From: Malachius bipustulatus
Lineage: Eukaryota; Arthropoda; Insecta; Coleoptera; Melyridae
Assembly (NCBI GenBank): GCA_910589415.1
Contig: OU342636.1
Span: forward strand, 7,732,437-7,796,436
Length of the DNA: 64,000 bases
Direction of reading: 5' to 3'
Shown here: positions 41,183-51,800 of the stretch, piece by piece
Position numbering within the stretch: the stretch's first letter is position 1
Layout of the letters: every line of letters starts with the position of its first letter
Notes under the pieces: model-generated
Told to the model about the DNA's origin: nothing
Seen by the model: only the letters and a program-made list of their open reading frames with translations
Databases searched by the model: none
Made by a program: the position numbers and the translations under genes

Positions 41183-43638
41183 GAACGAAAGATGAAGTTA
41201 TCAATTACTTCAAGGAATTTAAAAATTTGGTCGAGAACCAAAAAGGTATCAAGATTAAAGCATTAAGAACAGACAATGGTGGAGAGTTTTGCAACCAAAA
41301 TTTAGAGAAATATCTCAAAGACAGTGGCATTGTTCACCAGAAAACTAATCCATATACACCTGAGCAAAATGGAGTAGTCGAACGGATGAATAGAACTATC
41401 GTTGAGAAAGCGAGGTGTTTGCTGTTTGATGCAAACTTCGAGAAGAAGTTTTGGGCGGAAGCTGTAAACTGTGCTGTATACCTGAGAAATCGTTCAGTAG
41501 TATCTGGATTAAACGGCAGGACACCATATGAGTTATGGACTGGAATCAAACCTGAAGTCAGTCACATAAGAATTTTCGGAAGTGAAGCCATGGTTCATAT
41601 TCCAAAGCAGAAAAGGCAGAAATGGGACAAAAAAGCAAGTAAAATGTTTTTAGTAGGCTATGGAGAAAATGTGAAAGGTTACAGACTGTACGATCCAGTT
41701 TCTCATAATGTTATTACAAGTCGAGATGTTGTTTTCATTGAAAATGTTGAAGAGATCTCAGTAATGTTGCCTAGTAGTTATGAGGGTGAATCAGCTCAAG
41801 AAAAAACTGAGAATAATAAAGAAGGAAATCCAGCTGTCAGAGAAGGTTCAGACGAAGAAGAAGAGTTTTTTAATTCAGTTGAAAATGAAGATTCAAACAG
41901 TGATAGTACGAGTAATGATTCAGTGGGGGACATAGATACGAGTGATAGTTCGTTCGTGCCACCAAATCCGATAGAAGTATCAGAATCCAATAATCTACGA
42001 AGAACTGAAAGAGACAGAAAACCACCCAGAAACTTTCAAGATTATGTTACATATTCATGTATGAATAAAAACCTTGAAATAACCAACGAAAATGAACCAT
42101 TGACGGTTGAAGAAGCTTTATCAAGAACAGACGGAGAGAAATGGAGACAGGCGATGTCAGAGGAGATGAAATCTTTTGAAGAAAACAACGCCTGGGATCT
42201 AGTAGAAATTCCTGAAGTGGGAACAGTGGTGGAATGCAAATGGGTCTTTAAGAGAACGTTCGATAGTGATAATCACGTGCGGTATAGGGCTAGGCTTGTG
42301 GCGAAGGGCTTTACCCAGAAGGCAGGCATTGATTATGAAGATACTTTCTCTCCAGTGGTGCGACACTCTACCCTGAGATTATTAATAGCTTTATCTGTGA
42401 AATTAAATTTGGAAATCATTCATCTTGACCTACCGACTGCTTTTTTGAATGGTTTCCTGCAGGAAAGTGTTTTTATGAAACAACCTGAAGGATTTGAAGA
42501 ACCAGGTAATGAACATAAAGTTTGTAAATTGAATAGGGCAATTTATGGTTTAAAGCAATCATCAAGAGCTTGGAATAAACGAGTTGATGATGTTTTGAAT
42601 AATTTAAATTACAAGAGATCAGAATTGGAGCCTTGTGTTTACAGTAGATTTAAAGAAAAAACTGTTACTATCATTGCATTATATGTAGATGATTTTTTTG
42701 TTTTTTCAAATGACGATACTGAAGTTGAAACATTGAAAAATAATTTGAGTTGTAAATTCAAAATTAAAGATTTGGGACAGGTGAAACAGTGTCTGGGCAT
42801 GAATGTTAAAATAGATAGGGAAAAAGGAGTAATAACCTTAGATCAAAGTCATTATATAGAAATGCTATTAAAAAAATTCAATATGCAAGATTGTAAGACC
42901 GCAGGTACTCCTATGGAAGTTAATTTAGACTTAGATAAGATTGATAAAAGTGATAAGTGTAGTGTTCAAGTTCCATATCAACAGCTCATAGGAAGTTTGA
43001 TGTACCTTGCGGTGCTCACTCGACCAGATATAGCTTTCAGTGTTAGTTTTTTAAGCCAATACAATGGTTGTTATACTGAAGAACATTGGCAGTATGCTAA
43101 ACGACTATTAAGATATTTGAAGGGAACTAAAAACTATGGTCTGAAGTTTGTAAAAGAAAGTGGAGGGTTAGAAGGTTTTGTTGATGCCGATTGGGCAAGT
43201 AATTCAGTAGATAGAAAATCTTACACAGGTTTTTGTTTCGTCTTATCTAACTCTGCAATTTCTTGGGAAAGCAGGAAGCAGCGGACTGTAGCTCTTTCTA
43301 GCACCGAGGCCGAATACATGGCATTGTCAGAGGCAGCAAACGAGGCAATTTATTTACGAAATTTGCTTAAAGAATTTCAACAAAATTTTAATCAGGTAAC
43401 TTTGAATAACGATAATCAGAGTGCTCAAAAATTGTCAATTAATCCTATGTTTCATAAACGATCGAAACATATAGATGTGCGTCATCACTTTGTTAGAGAA
43501 GCGATTGCAAATAAAATTATTGATGTTAAATATTTAGAGACTGCTAGTATGCCTGCTGACATTCTGACAAAGAGTCTAAGTTTTGTTAAACATTTTAAGT
43601 TTTTAGATATGTTGGGGATTACAGATATTTCAATCTAG
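41065..43638 (+). CDS. Copia pol part 2: integrase core, reverse transcriptase, RNase H
   Basis: An 857-codon uninterrupted frame (nominal start TTG). Integrase catalytic residues lie in IHADVCGPM, LRTDNGGEF and EQNGVVERMNR. A region rich in Asp, Glu and Ser follows. RT contains VECKWVFKRTF, RLVAKGFTQ, DLPTAFLNG and the catalytic YVDDFFVF. RNase H contains VDADWAS, LSSTEAEYMAL and HKRSKHIDVRHH. It ends seven bases before the 3' LTR. All catalytic motifs seen are intact. Confidence 0.92.
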   Translation: MEVIHADVCGPMETKSIGGSRYFLLLEDDFSKMLFVYFLRTKDEVINYFKEFKNLVENQKGIKIKALRTDNGGEFCNQNLEKYLKDSGIVHQKTNPYTPEQNGVVERMNRTIVEKARCLLFDANFEKKFWAEAVNCAVYLRNRSVVSGLNGRTPYELWTGIKPEVSHIRIFGSEAMVHIPKQKRQKWDKKASKMFLVGYGENVKGYRLYDPVSHNVITSRDVVFIENVEEISVMLPSSYEGESAQEKTENNKEGNPAVREGSDEEEEFFNSVENEDSNSDSTSNDSVGDIDTSDSSFVPPNPIEVSESNNLRRTERDRKPPRNFQDYVTYSCMNKNLEITNENEPLTVEEALSRTDGEKWRQAMSEEMKSFEENNAWDLVEIPEVGTVVECKWVFKRTFDSDNHVRYRARLVAKGFTQKAGIDYEDTFSPVVRHSTLRLLIALSVKLNLEIIHLDLPTAFLNGFLQESVFMKQPEGFEEPGNEHKVCKLNRAIYGLKQSSRAWNKRVDDVLNNLNYKRSELEPCVYSRFKEKTVTIIALYVDDFFVFSNDDTEVETLKNNLSCKFKIKDLGQVKQCLGMNVKIDREKGVITLDQSHYIEMLLKKFNMQDCKTAGTPMEVNLDLDKIDKSDKCSVQVPYQQLIGSLMYLAVLTRPDIAFSVSFLSQYNGCYTEEHWQYAKRLLRYLKGTKNYGLKFVKESGGLEGFVDADWASNSVDRKSYTGFCFVLSNSAISWESRKQRTVALSSTEAEYMALSEAANEAIYLRNLLKEFQQNFNQVTLNNDNQSAQKLSINPMFHKRSKHIDVRHHFVREAIANKIIDVKYLETASMPADILTKSLSFVKHFKFLDMLGITDISI

Positions 43639-43644
43639 TGGGGG

Positions 43645-44151
43645 TGTTAAAAATGGAGATTGAAATACTATATCACTATAGGTACCTATATCTTGATAAT
43701 ATTGGTATTGATGTGCGCCACCTGGTGGTGTGAATGTATAAGACGATGTAGTAGCTCTTTTGTAAAACAATAAAGGACTCGAGTCTTTGCTGTATACAGT
43801 GGAGTCTCGCTAATCCGAGTCCCGGTGTTCCGAGCTTCCGTGTGATCCGAGCTAAAAATAGAATTTACACGATCCGTATTAACCGAGCAACATTATGCTA
43901 GGTTCCGCTTTATTCGAGCTATCGCATTCCCTGTTAAAGTACATATGTAATTACATATGTCGTGGGCTCGATTTAAGCGGAACAAAGTTCAGCGACGGTC
44001 GGATTAGACGGATTATTTTTTCATCCGTGAGATCCGAGTTTCCCGCAAATCCGAGCACCGTCCGGTCCCGTTTAGCTCGAATGAACGGGACTCTACTGTA
44101 CTCACAGACGCGTGTATTCTTTTACTTAACCTCTTTCATGCAATTATAACA
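43645..44151 (+). repeat. Copia 3' LTR, split by a MITE
   Basis: It corresponds to the 203-bp 5' LTR, interrupted after GCTGTATA by the 302-bp element at 43797-44098 plus the duplicated TA. The LTR sequence on both sides is identical to the 5' LTR. Confidence 0.93.
43797..44098. mobile_element. pogo/Tigger-type MITE in the copia 3' LTR
   Basis: 302 bp with ends CAGTGGAGTCTCGC and the complement CAGTAGAGTCCCG, flanked by TA (43795-43796 and 44099-44100). CAGT(G/A)GAGTC ends, internal 'nCCGAG' words and a TA target are characteristic of pogo-like elements. The intact 5' LTR serves as the empty site. No coding capacity. Confidence 0.85.
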
Positions 44152-44323
44152 AATTAAAGGCAAAATTTATTCAACTGAACCTACCTGGGAAAGAGAGTGC
44201 CCTCTAAAATTCAAAAATAATAAATTAGAAAGGGGGAAAAAGGGAATACCATAACAGTAGTTACTACTCTAAATAGAGTGGTAATAAAGTAGATGATAAT
44301 ACACTCTTAAAACTATCAGTTAC

Positions 44324-45457
44324 CTTCTTTAGAATATAAACAACCTGAGCAGTTTTCTGCCCATTGACCCATTCATCCTCTGCCTTAATCTGAAGCACCA
44401 CTTCATCCCCTTCTAGAGCTCGATTAAAATCTCCAAGGTTGTTAAGCAGATAATCAGTCTGCCTCATATCGCCATTACTGACATAAGCATTATGTGTGTT
44501 CTTAGCATTGATCCTAATAACACCTTTTACTAGAGTACCGTCTTCTAATCCGGCTAGAACAAAATCCTCTTCCAAGTAGTCGCTATAATAATTATCAGAA
44601 TCTGACACATTCTCCTGTTTCTTATTTTTCTTCAATTTAAGCTTCTTCTCTGAACTACCTTTCGAAGGGGATGCTGTCAGAGAGGGTGAACAGTCTTCTT
44701 TGGCTAATATAATTTTACAGGCTGATTCAACCGTTTGAAAATCTTGCTCAGTTTCAGAGTTATCTGATAATTTATTGGATGTAAAAATTCTACTTTTCAA
44801 GGGTACAAAAGCTGGATAATCTAGTTCTTCATCGGGGAGGTCTTCAGCAGTGAAGGCACGTGCCTTGACCTGTTTCTTTGCAAATTTTGACTTGGATTTA
44901 GCTTTAGCTGCATTCAATTTTCGGTTCTTTATCAGTTGAAACAATGTTCGATTGTATTCCAAGATTTTGTAGACTACACAACGTTTAGATTTCAGCACAT
45001 TGGAACTTTTATTTTGCAAGTATACATTTAAATTTATTACATCACATTGTGAACTCTTGCTATGAAACACTCGTCCGCTGTCATGACATCTGACAGAACT
45101 GATTGTGAAATGAATTTTATTGTTTTCAAGGGTATCCGAGAACCTTCTGGTTCTCTTGCTTTCCTTAGAATCATTTATTTCCATTTTTCCTACTTTGTTG
45201 CATAGTTCCTGGTTTTGTCTATAAACAGGTGTTTTAACTTCTGTTCTCTGAAAACTGCAAGAAGGGCTCGGTTCGGAATATCTTATCTCCGATGCCTCTT
45301 TGACATTGTTACCATTTCCCGGTAGACAGGTAGCAGAGGGCCTCTTTTTGTTAGGTCTGTGACGAACAGGGTCAGGAACAATCTTCGATTTCTTTTTTAT
45401 ACCCTTCTTCTCTATTGGATTCATTTTTTCGTTTATATTATAACCAAGAATATTCAT
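44324..45457 (-). CDS. Dis3l2: Dis3l2 coding exon 1 (N-terminal region and first cold-shock domain)
   Basis: This exon encodes residues 1-378. The first 285 or so are low-complexity, Lys/Ser-rich and probably disordered. From about 290 comes the first cold-shock-like domain (GTLVKGVIRINAKN, then RALEGDEVVLQI), ending VVYILKK before the donor at 44323. Two in-frame ATGs are possible: 45457, and 45424, which has the better context (AAAAAATGA). Choosing 45424 would shorten the protein by 11 residues. A non-coding upstream exon cannot be excluded. Confidence 0.88.
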
Positions 45458-45754
45458 TCCAATTTTTCAGTTCAATTTATATAAAAAAGGAGGTAAAATG
45501 TGAGAAATTACCACCAAATAAAAACCAGGCTGTAACTATCAAATTGAGAGTAGAATTATTATATCATTTTATGAAAGTTCAAAATCAGAAAATTATATTT
45601 TAAAACTATCGAATCACAATCACATGTCCTGAATTATCATTAAAATAAACAGTAGGTAGGTAAACACTAAACACTAAAATTTATTAATTTATTTATACAT
45701 TGGACAATGGACATTGGACAAGAGATGTGTCTGTGTCAGCCAGTGACGTGCCGT

Positions 45755-45861
45755 ATTCTTTACCTCTATTCATTACGCAATTCTTTACGGGTAAAGAATT
45801 CATTCTTTACATGGACTACCTTGAAGGTAAAGAATGTAAAGAACGTAAAGAATGTAAAGAA
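45755..45861. repeat. Cluster of GTAAAGAAT words upstream of Dis3l2
   Basis: About 107 bp with eight exact or one-mismatch copies of GTAAAGAAT in both orientations (three inverted, five direct), including a hairpin ATTCTTTAC-GG-GTAAAGAAT. It starts about 300 bp upstream of the Dis3l2 start codon. It could be a regulatory cluster or a microsatellite-like expansion. Confidence 0.6.
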
Positions 45862-47460
45862 AACAAACAATAAACAATGCAAATTTATGCTTATTATACT
45901 TAATGATAATAAATAATGTATGCCTCATTTATATTGATTGAATGATTATTATTACTATTATTATTATTGGTAACCCTAACCGTACATTTTAGGTTACCTA
46001 TTTACCTATTTTGAATTTATTGTAATTATCTGGATTGGAATTGAAGTTAAATAAGGTTGAGTAAGGAAGTAAAAAGGCAGGTTTTCTTGATTCATTTATT
46101 TAACTCAGTTACACTATTTGTATTTAGTATTCGTCACTGTAAATTAGAGTCTTAAATTTTCAAAGATAAATACACATGGAACCGTTTTTTAGATCGGTTA
46201 AATGTTAACCGATTTAATTAACATGCAGTGTGAGAATTGTAATTACCTACTGTGGCAAATTTCAACATTATACGTCCCATACGCTAAGTAATAATAAGTA
46301 AGTATCGGCTGTTCGAGGAGCGCGCGCTTAATCGTGCATTTTTTCGGTGTGGCATGCTAATCCTTGACAGCTCGTTTCGATAAAATAAAAGTAATAAAAC
46401 CTTTTTTAAATTGTTATTTGGCAGTGTGTTGAAGTGACCCAGATTGCCTTTACAAATGTCAATGCGCATGTTAAAATCGAAAACGTAGAGTTTCTTCCAT
46501 TCACTGATATTCTATGGATTCAAATGTCAGTCGTCAAGCTTTCAAATTTACATACGTCAAAATGTCACTGTCAGTCTTCTCTTGTAAACACATGGCGAAA
46601 TCCAGCGGAAGTGAGATGTAAGATTTTTGGTAGGTTAGGAACGCTAATGTAAAACGAATGTGAATGTAATGGAAAAATAATGACCGAGATAATGAGCTAA
46701 ACAGGCTATAAAACGAGGAGCAACCCCAAAAACGGGATCTTTTGTTAGCAGACTACCCAGGTAGACGAGATCCAGTAAACAGGGCATTTTTAGAAGTTAC
46801 CTCACCCTCGTGTTCTAGTGCGGCTTCCAAAACCCGAAACTAAAGCTTTGATTGTTATTCTTGTAAGTACGATTTCACCTGTTATTTATTATTGTTGAAT
46901 TTTTATGTCTGTTTAACATTACCCAAGTAAGTACCTACCTACAGTTATTAGCTCTTTCCCACCCTCTGGCCCAGCCTGTCGTCTGTAGCGTGCGCTTTTC
47001 CGCATCTGTTTCGAATGAATTTTCGAATAGAAAAGGCGCAAGAAAATACCTGTTGGGAATGTTACACTCCGCTGGTTTTATACTCTGAGTCATTGTAGAG
47101 AGGTCGAATGATGAGTGTCAGTTTCCAGTCTGCCACATGCCAGTCGGTGAAGTGACAGAACGATGTAACGGATAACGGAGTGTGCGCTGATTTATCGATT
47201 GAGAGGTAGGAGGTCGGGGACCCGACGAGATTGGTTCCGTCGTTCCTTTCTGTCTGAAATAGTGGTGGTGTGAACATGATTCCATAAAGTGAATTGTTTA
47301 GTTTTGATTGTTTCATGTAGTGGTTTGCTTAAACTCAGGTAGGATGAGTCTGTTGATGCTGATTAACATGGAATAGTTAAGAGAAGCTCGACTAGGGTAT
47401 AATGATGTGCCCGCTTCGGGCTTTCTCGTTAGGGCTTTTTCGCCCTGATTCCAGTCCCTA
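45862..47460. other. 5' flank of Dis3l2, no gene recognised
   Basis: No convincing ORF or RNA gene. About 46300-46345 holds a G+C-rich patch (GGAGCGCGCGC) that could be part of a promoter. 46190-46215 has the palindrome GGTTAAATGTTAACC. 46700-47450 is less AT-rich and unlike the surrounding repeats; its origin is unknown. Confidence 0.35.
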
Positions 47461-47462
47461 TA

Positions 47463-48880
47463 CAGGGTGATCCATTTTAATCTGACCAGGGAAATATTTC
47501 GGAATTGTGGGGTTATTGAAAAAAAAGTTTTCAACAAAAGTTGTATGGTTGTTAGGGGGACGTAGTTTGGGGGCACAATCATCCCCCCTCTCCCCCACCC
47601 CTCGTGGGAGGTGGGGGCAAGTAATTTTTTTTAAATAGGAACCCCCAGTTTTTATGGTGTACGTCGATTGAGTTGACAAAAACGTAAAACTTTTGTTTGA
47701 AACTTTTTTTTTTTAAACGAAAACCTGTCAAGTTATCGGGCTGTCAAAATTGAGATTTTCTAAATTATTTATTCAGAAATATTTTTACAGAAACTGTTCA
47801 AATGTATTCCCACCACGTTCAATGCACACCGCAACCCTGTTTTCAAAGCTGTGAACAGTTTGCTGGAGAAATTGGATCGGAATGTTTTGGCACGCCTCGA
47901 TAATTCGTTGCCTCATATCTTCCCGTGTTGTTGGGTCTCTCTCATAAACAACCCCTTTCAAATACCCCCATAAGAAAAAATCAGGGGATGTTAAATCCGG
48001 GCTCTTTGCTGGCCAAGGAATGCCACATCCTCTTCCGATCAACCGACCTGGGAATCTAGCTTCCAGATAGTTCCTTACAGCAACAGCATAATGTGGCGGG
48101 GCACCATCTTGCTGGAACCACATTTGTCTACGTGTGTCCAAATCGACATCCTCCAACAGCACCGGAAAATCTTGTTGCAAGAATCGTAGATACGTCGGGC
48201 CATCTAGAATACCTGAGAAAGAAATTGTAGAATTTGCGAAATTTAAACAAGTTTTCAATTTGCGGGTAGCAGAACGGGAAGAAACTTGACTGTAAGAATG
48301 AGATAGATATCGCTGATATTGAATGAAAAAAATTACCCTCAAAAAAATGCGGACCGATCAGCTGACCATTCACTATGCCACACCAGACATTGATACTCCA
48401 ACGGTGTTGATAATCAATCTCACGAACATAATGCGGCTGCATCCGAGAATAATAATGAGAATTATGCCGATTTATTGTCTTATCGTTCTTAAAGGTAGCT
48501 TCATCACTGAACATCACGCGATTGAAGAATTGTCTATCCTGAACAATTTGTTCTTGCGCCCATCTACAAAATCTGACTCTTGCTTCAGCGTCAATTTCGG
48601 TCAATGCCTGATGCAAAGAGATGTGATAAGCGTGGAAGTGAGTAGCCTTCAAAATTCGATTGACCGTCCCATACGTCATATTCAGCAAACGACAAATCCT
48701 ACGTTGACTGATGTGGGGGTTCATAAATACCATCCCCAGGACAGTCAGTATTTCTGGATCATCTGGATCATCATACCGCCTTTTTCTTCTTTGTCGGTGG
48801 AGAAACCCACCTCGACTCCGCTGCAGTAAAGCGAGAATGGTGACATGATTGGGATGACGCCGTAAAGGAAATCTGTTGGC
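47463..48880 (-). mobile_element. Mariner-like transposon, truncated
   Basis: The 3' end of the element (low coordinates) is CAGGGTGATCCATTTTAATC preceded by TA at 47461-47462. The transposase is on the minus strand. The 5' end is missing: at 48880 the reading frame stops at the (ATT)n tail of an RTE-type LINE that lies in the same orientation. Confidence 0.8.
47785..48880 (-). pseudogene. Mariner-like transposase, DD41D spacing, 5'-truncated, with intron
   Basis: The frame opens at 48880 with RFPLRRHPN, then RRYDDPDDPEILTVLG, a helix-turn-helix (SQRRICRLLNMTYGTVNRIL) and the first catalytic Asp in MFSDEATFKND. A 124-bp intron with GT/AG ends (48336-48213) follows HFFEG. Exon 2 gives GILDGPTYL, the second Asp in WFQQDGAPPHY, and the third in TSPDFFLWG, ending at 47785. 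I count 41 residues between the second and third Asp, as in the rosa/DD41D group rather than DD34D mariners. The exons are otherwise uninterrupted, but the N-terminus is lost. Confidence 0.8.
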
Positions 48881-51800
48881 ATAATAATAATAATAATAAT
48901 AATAATCTTTATTCCCAACAGGTATTTATACACCCAATTACAGGAAATAATAAATTGAAATATAAACAACAGTAAAAAAAAAAAAATAATAATGAATTTT
49001 TTTTTTAGTTTATTTATTTGTGGTCCTTAGAAACATTAAGTTTATATCAGGAACCTATGAAATAATTTTCTAATAAAATTAACAGTAAGTAACACAAGAT
49101 CAATAATCTTCTTCTTCTTAGTCCTAACATCGTTGTCGATGTATGGTGATTGATATGGCTGTCACCCGGGGTTGTCTAAATTTCTCAGGACCTGCTGAAC
49201 GGTCCTTCTCCAGCGTTTCCGGTCATTTGCTTGCCGTGCTGCGGACGCAAAGCTCGAGTCCACAAGCTTTTCCACCACTTCAGTCCAACGGGTCGGTGAT
49301 CGGCCACGCTTCCTCTTTCCCTCAAGTCGTCCTTGTACCATCAGTTTTTCCATGGTATCGTGGCGTGCGATATGTCCGAAAAACTTAAGGATTCGTCCAT
49401 ATGTCAACGATGAGAGTCTCTGGACTGGCTTGACTTCGTTTAGGATGGAAACGTTCGTTCTTCTGGCTGTCCATGGGATCCGCAGCATTCTCCGCCACAC
49501 CCACATCTCAAAAGCATCTATTCGCCGCCGGTCGGCTGCGCGAATGGTCCAAGTCTCCGAGGCGTAAGAAAAAATCGGAAAAATGAGCGTATTAACCAAT
49601 TTGATTTTCGTGGCTTTCGTTATGTTACGATCCTTCCATACTCTGGACAATTGCATCATAGCATTCCGAGCAATTTCTATGCGTCGTCTAATTTCATATT
49701 CGCATGAGCCGTATTTATGCAACATCGATCCTAGATAAATGAATTTATCCACTACTTCGAAGCGCCCTATACTTCTCGGTTGATTATGATGTTCATTATC
49801 GCGGTCAACGATCATAATTTTGGTCTTATTAATGTTTATTTTTAGCCCAAAGTCTAAACTCACGACTTCAAGTCTTTGGATCAGTTCTAAGAGCTCTCTT
49901 ACACTGCTCGCAATCAAGGTTGTATCATTTGCGAATCGGAGGTTTGAAAATCTCTTTCCGGCAATTTTAATTCCACCATTCCACTGTTCCAAAACTTGTC
50001 TCATTAAAATCTCACTATATACTTTATACAGTAATGGTGAGAGCACGCAACCCTGTCGTACGCCTCTCCGAATATTGCATCTATCAGATAAAGTATTTTC
50101 GATCTTCACCACTGCTTCCGAGGCTTCGTATAGATTTTTAATGAGGGTTGTCAGATGGATTGGTACGCCGATTTCAATTAAAGTACTCCAAAGTTTCGGC
50201 CACCTGACATTATCGAAGGCCTTCTCATAGTCAACGAAGCAAAGATACATTGGAACGCCATACTCCCGAGCTTTTTCTGTCAGCTGTCTTGCATTAAAAA
50301 TGTGTTCACGGGTTCCCCGTCCCTTGACAAATCCAGCCTGTTCCTCAGAAATCTGACGATCGATAAAAGCACTTAGATGCGCTTGCAACACGTACAGCAT
50401 GATTTTACTAGCGTGAGATATAAGCGCTATTATAGGCGGTAGTTATCACAGTTGGTCTTTGGTCCTTTTTTGTGGAGCGGCAGTAAGACAGACGTGGACC
50501 AATCTTTTGGCCAGAGTCCCGTTTTCCATATTCTTTGGCAAAGGAAATGCAGGATTCTCAGGCCTCTGTCGTCCAAAGTTTTTAAAACATCTGCTGATAT
50601 TTGATCGATTCCAGTCGCCTTACCATCTCTCAGCTTCCTGATTGCTGCCTTAACTTCGTCCAGGAGTATATCCGGCTCCTCTTCATAATCGCCGAGTTCG
50701 TCGACAACAGAGTCTGGATCGGTATACAGGGTCCCACAGTAGTTCTTCCAGATGGAGGCTATCTTATTCAACTCCGTAGCCGGCACATTCTGCTCATCGT
50801 GTATTATCCAGTGTCGTGTCTTGAATTTACGAGTAATGATTCGAATTTTCTGAAATAGATCTTTTGTGCTATTCGTTGCTGCATGGTTTTGAACCTCTTC
50901 GCACATAGTCGCTAGATACGCATTTTTGTCTCTACGGGTTGCACTCTGTATGGCTCGGTTCAGCAAATTATAACGCTCGAGGTCCACAGTGTTATCCAAC
51001 CCTAGAGATTTGATCTCCCTTCGTTCACGTATCAACTCCCTTGTTTCTGTTGTTATCCAAGGTTTCCATTTGTTATCTAGGTGTTCGTTTGGCATTTCCT
51101 TGAGTGACGATATAACAGCCGTTTTCATAGTCTGCCATATCTTCTCGGGGCTCTCATTCTCAATATCTTGAACCAAGGGTGCAACTTTGTCCATGACAGA
51201 ATCGTTAAAGCGTTGAACATGAACAGCATTCAATGGGGGGAGCTTTCTTATTTGTCTTCTTTGACAGTTTTTGAATCTGGCGAAATATTCGCACATCAGA
51301 AGCTGATGATCACTTCCGCAGTCTGCCGATGGCAGCGTCTTCGCCGCTCGAACAGAAGCTCTCCAACGCTGCCTAACTAAGATGTAATCAATTTGGTTTT
51401 TGTACTTGCCATCCGGTGATCTCCAGGTAAATAAACGTCTTTTGTGATGTTCAAACATAGAGTTTACAATCGCAAAGTTGTTGTCAATGCAAAACTGAAT
51501 AAGTCGTTCACCTCTATCATTACGGTCTCCTAGGCCAAATTTCCCGACCACTTGGCGGAGATGGTTTTCGTTCACAGTGCCACCAATTTTTGCATTCAAA
51601 TCCCCTACCAAGATAAGGATTTCCTTATTTGGTATCCTATTTATTGCAACTTCAACCGCTCCATAAAACTCCTCAATCTCCTCATCTTCCGCATCTGAAG
51701 TGGGCGCATACAGCGATAGGATGTTTAAGATATGCATGGCTTCGCATTTATTTTTAGCGAGCAAATTCTCTCGTTAATAGGTTCGTACCCAAGAACATAG

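Larger units (their letters stand above)
39367..44151 (+). mobile_element. Ty1/copia LTR retrotransposon
   Basis: A full-length element: 5' LTR, primer-binding site, gag, pol, purine-rich tract (CTAGTGGGGG just before 43645) and 3' LTR. Flanked by the 5-bp duplication AATTA (39362-39366 and 44152-44156). The two LTRs look identical base for base apart from a MITE inserted in the 3' one, so the insertion is recent. The coding region is nevertheless split into three frames. It is antisense to Dis3l2, in intron 1. Confidence 0.93.
37195..44259. mobile_element. GA-rich TIR repeat, copy 2, with nested insertions
   Basis: The same repeat as 6293-7331 in reverse orientation, split into three pieces: about 37195-37521, 38886-39366 and 44152-44259. 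Together they follow copy 1 in order, from ATTTATGACTTGTAAC through GAGAGCTC.AGGTAGG to GAGTGCCCTCT and the terminal CCATAACAGTA. The gaps are filled by a TA-flanked TIR element and by a complete copia element. The left end is diverged and approximate. Confidence 0.7.
13333..45457 (-). other. Dis3l2: Dis3l2 gene span (coding exons 1-5)
   Basis: DIS3L2 is a processive 3'-5' exoribonuclease of the RNase II/RNB family that degrades uridylated RNAs, mainly in the cytoplasm. Five coding exons total 3018 nt including the stop, giving about 1005 residues against roughly 885 in the human protein; the extra length is mostly an N-terminal disordered region. Every junction has GT/AG and the phases agree: exon 1/2 phase 0, exon 2/3 phase 1, exon 3/4 phase 1, exon 4/5 phase 0. 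Introns: 44323-27932, 26715-14118, 13919-13858, and 13621-13567 (or 13612-13567). The two long introns hold nearly all the transposons of the central window. No PIN domain is present, as expected for DIS3L2 rather than DIS3. Confidence 0.9.

Noticed and set aside
45779..45861. CRISPR-like array (regular 9-bp words)
   Set aside because: The words are too short, in both orientations and unevenly spaced, and the window is a eukaryotic genome.
46434..46652. 72-codon plus-strand ORF upstream of Dis3l2 as a divergent gene
   Set aside because: No similarity to anything I recognise, no splice context and a poor start. Chance is the simplest explanation.
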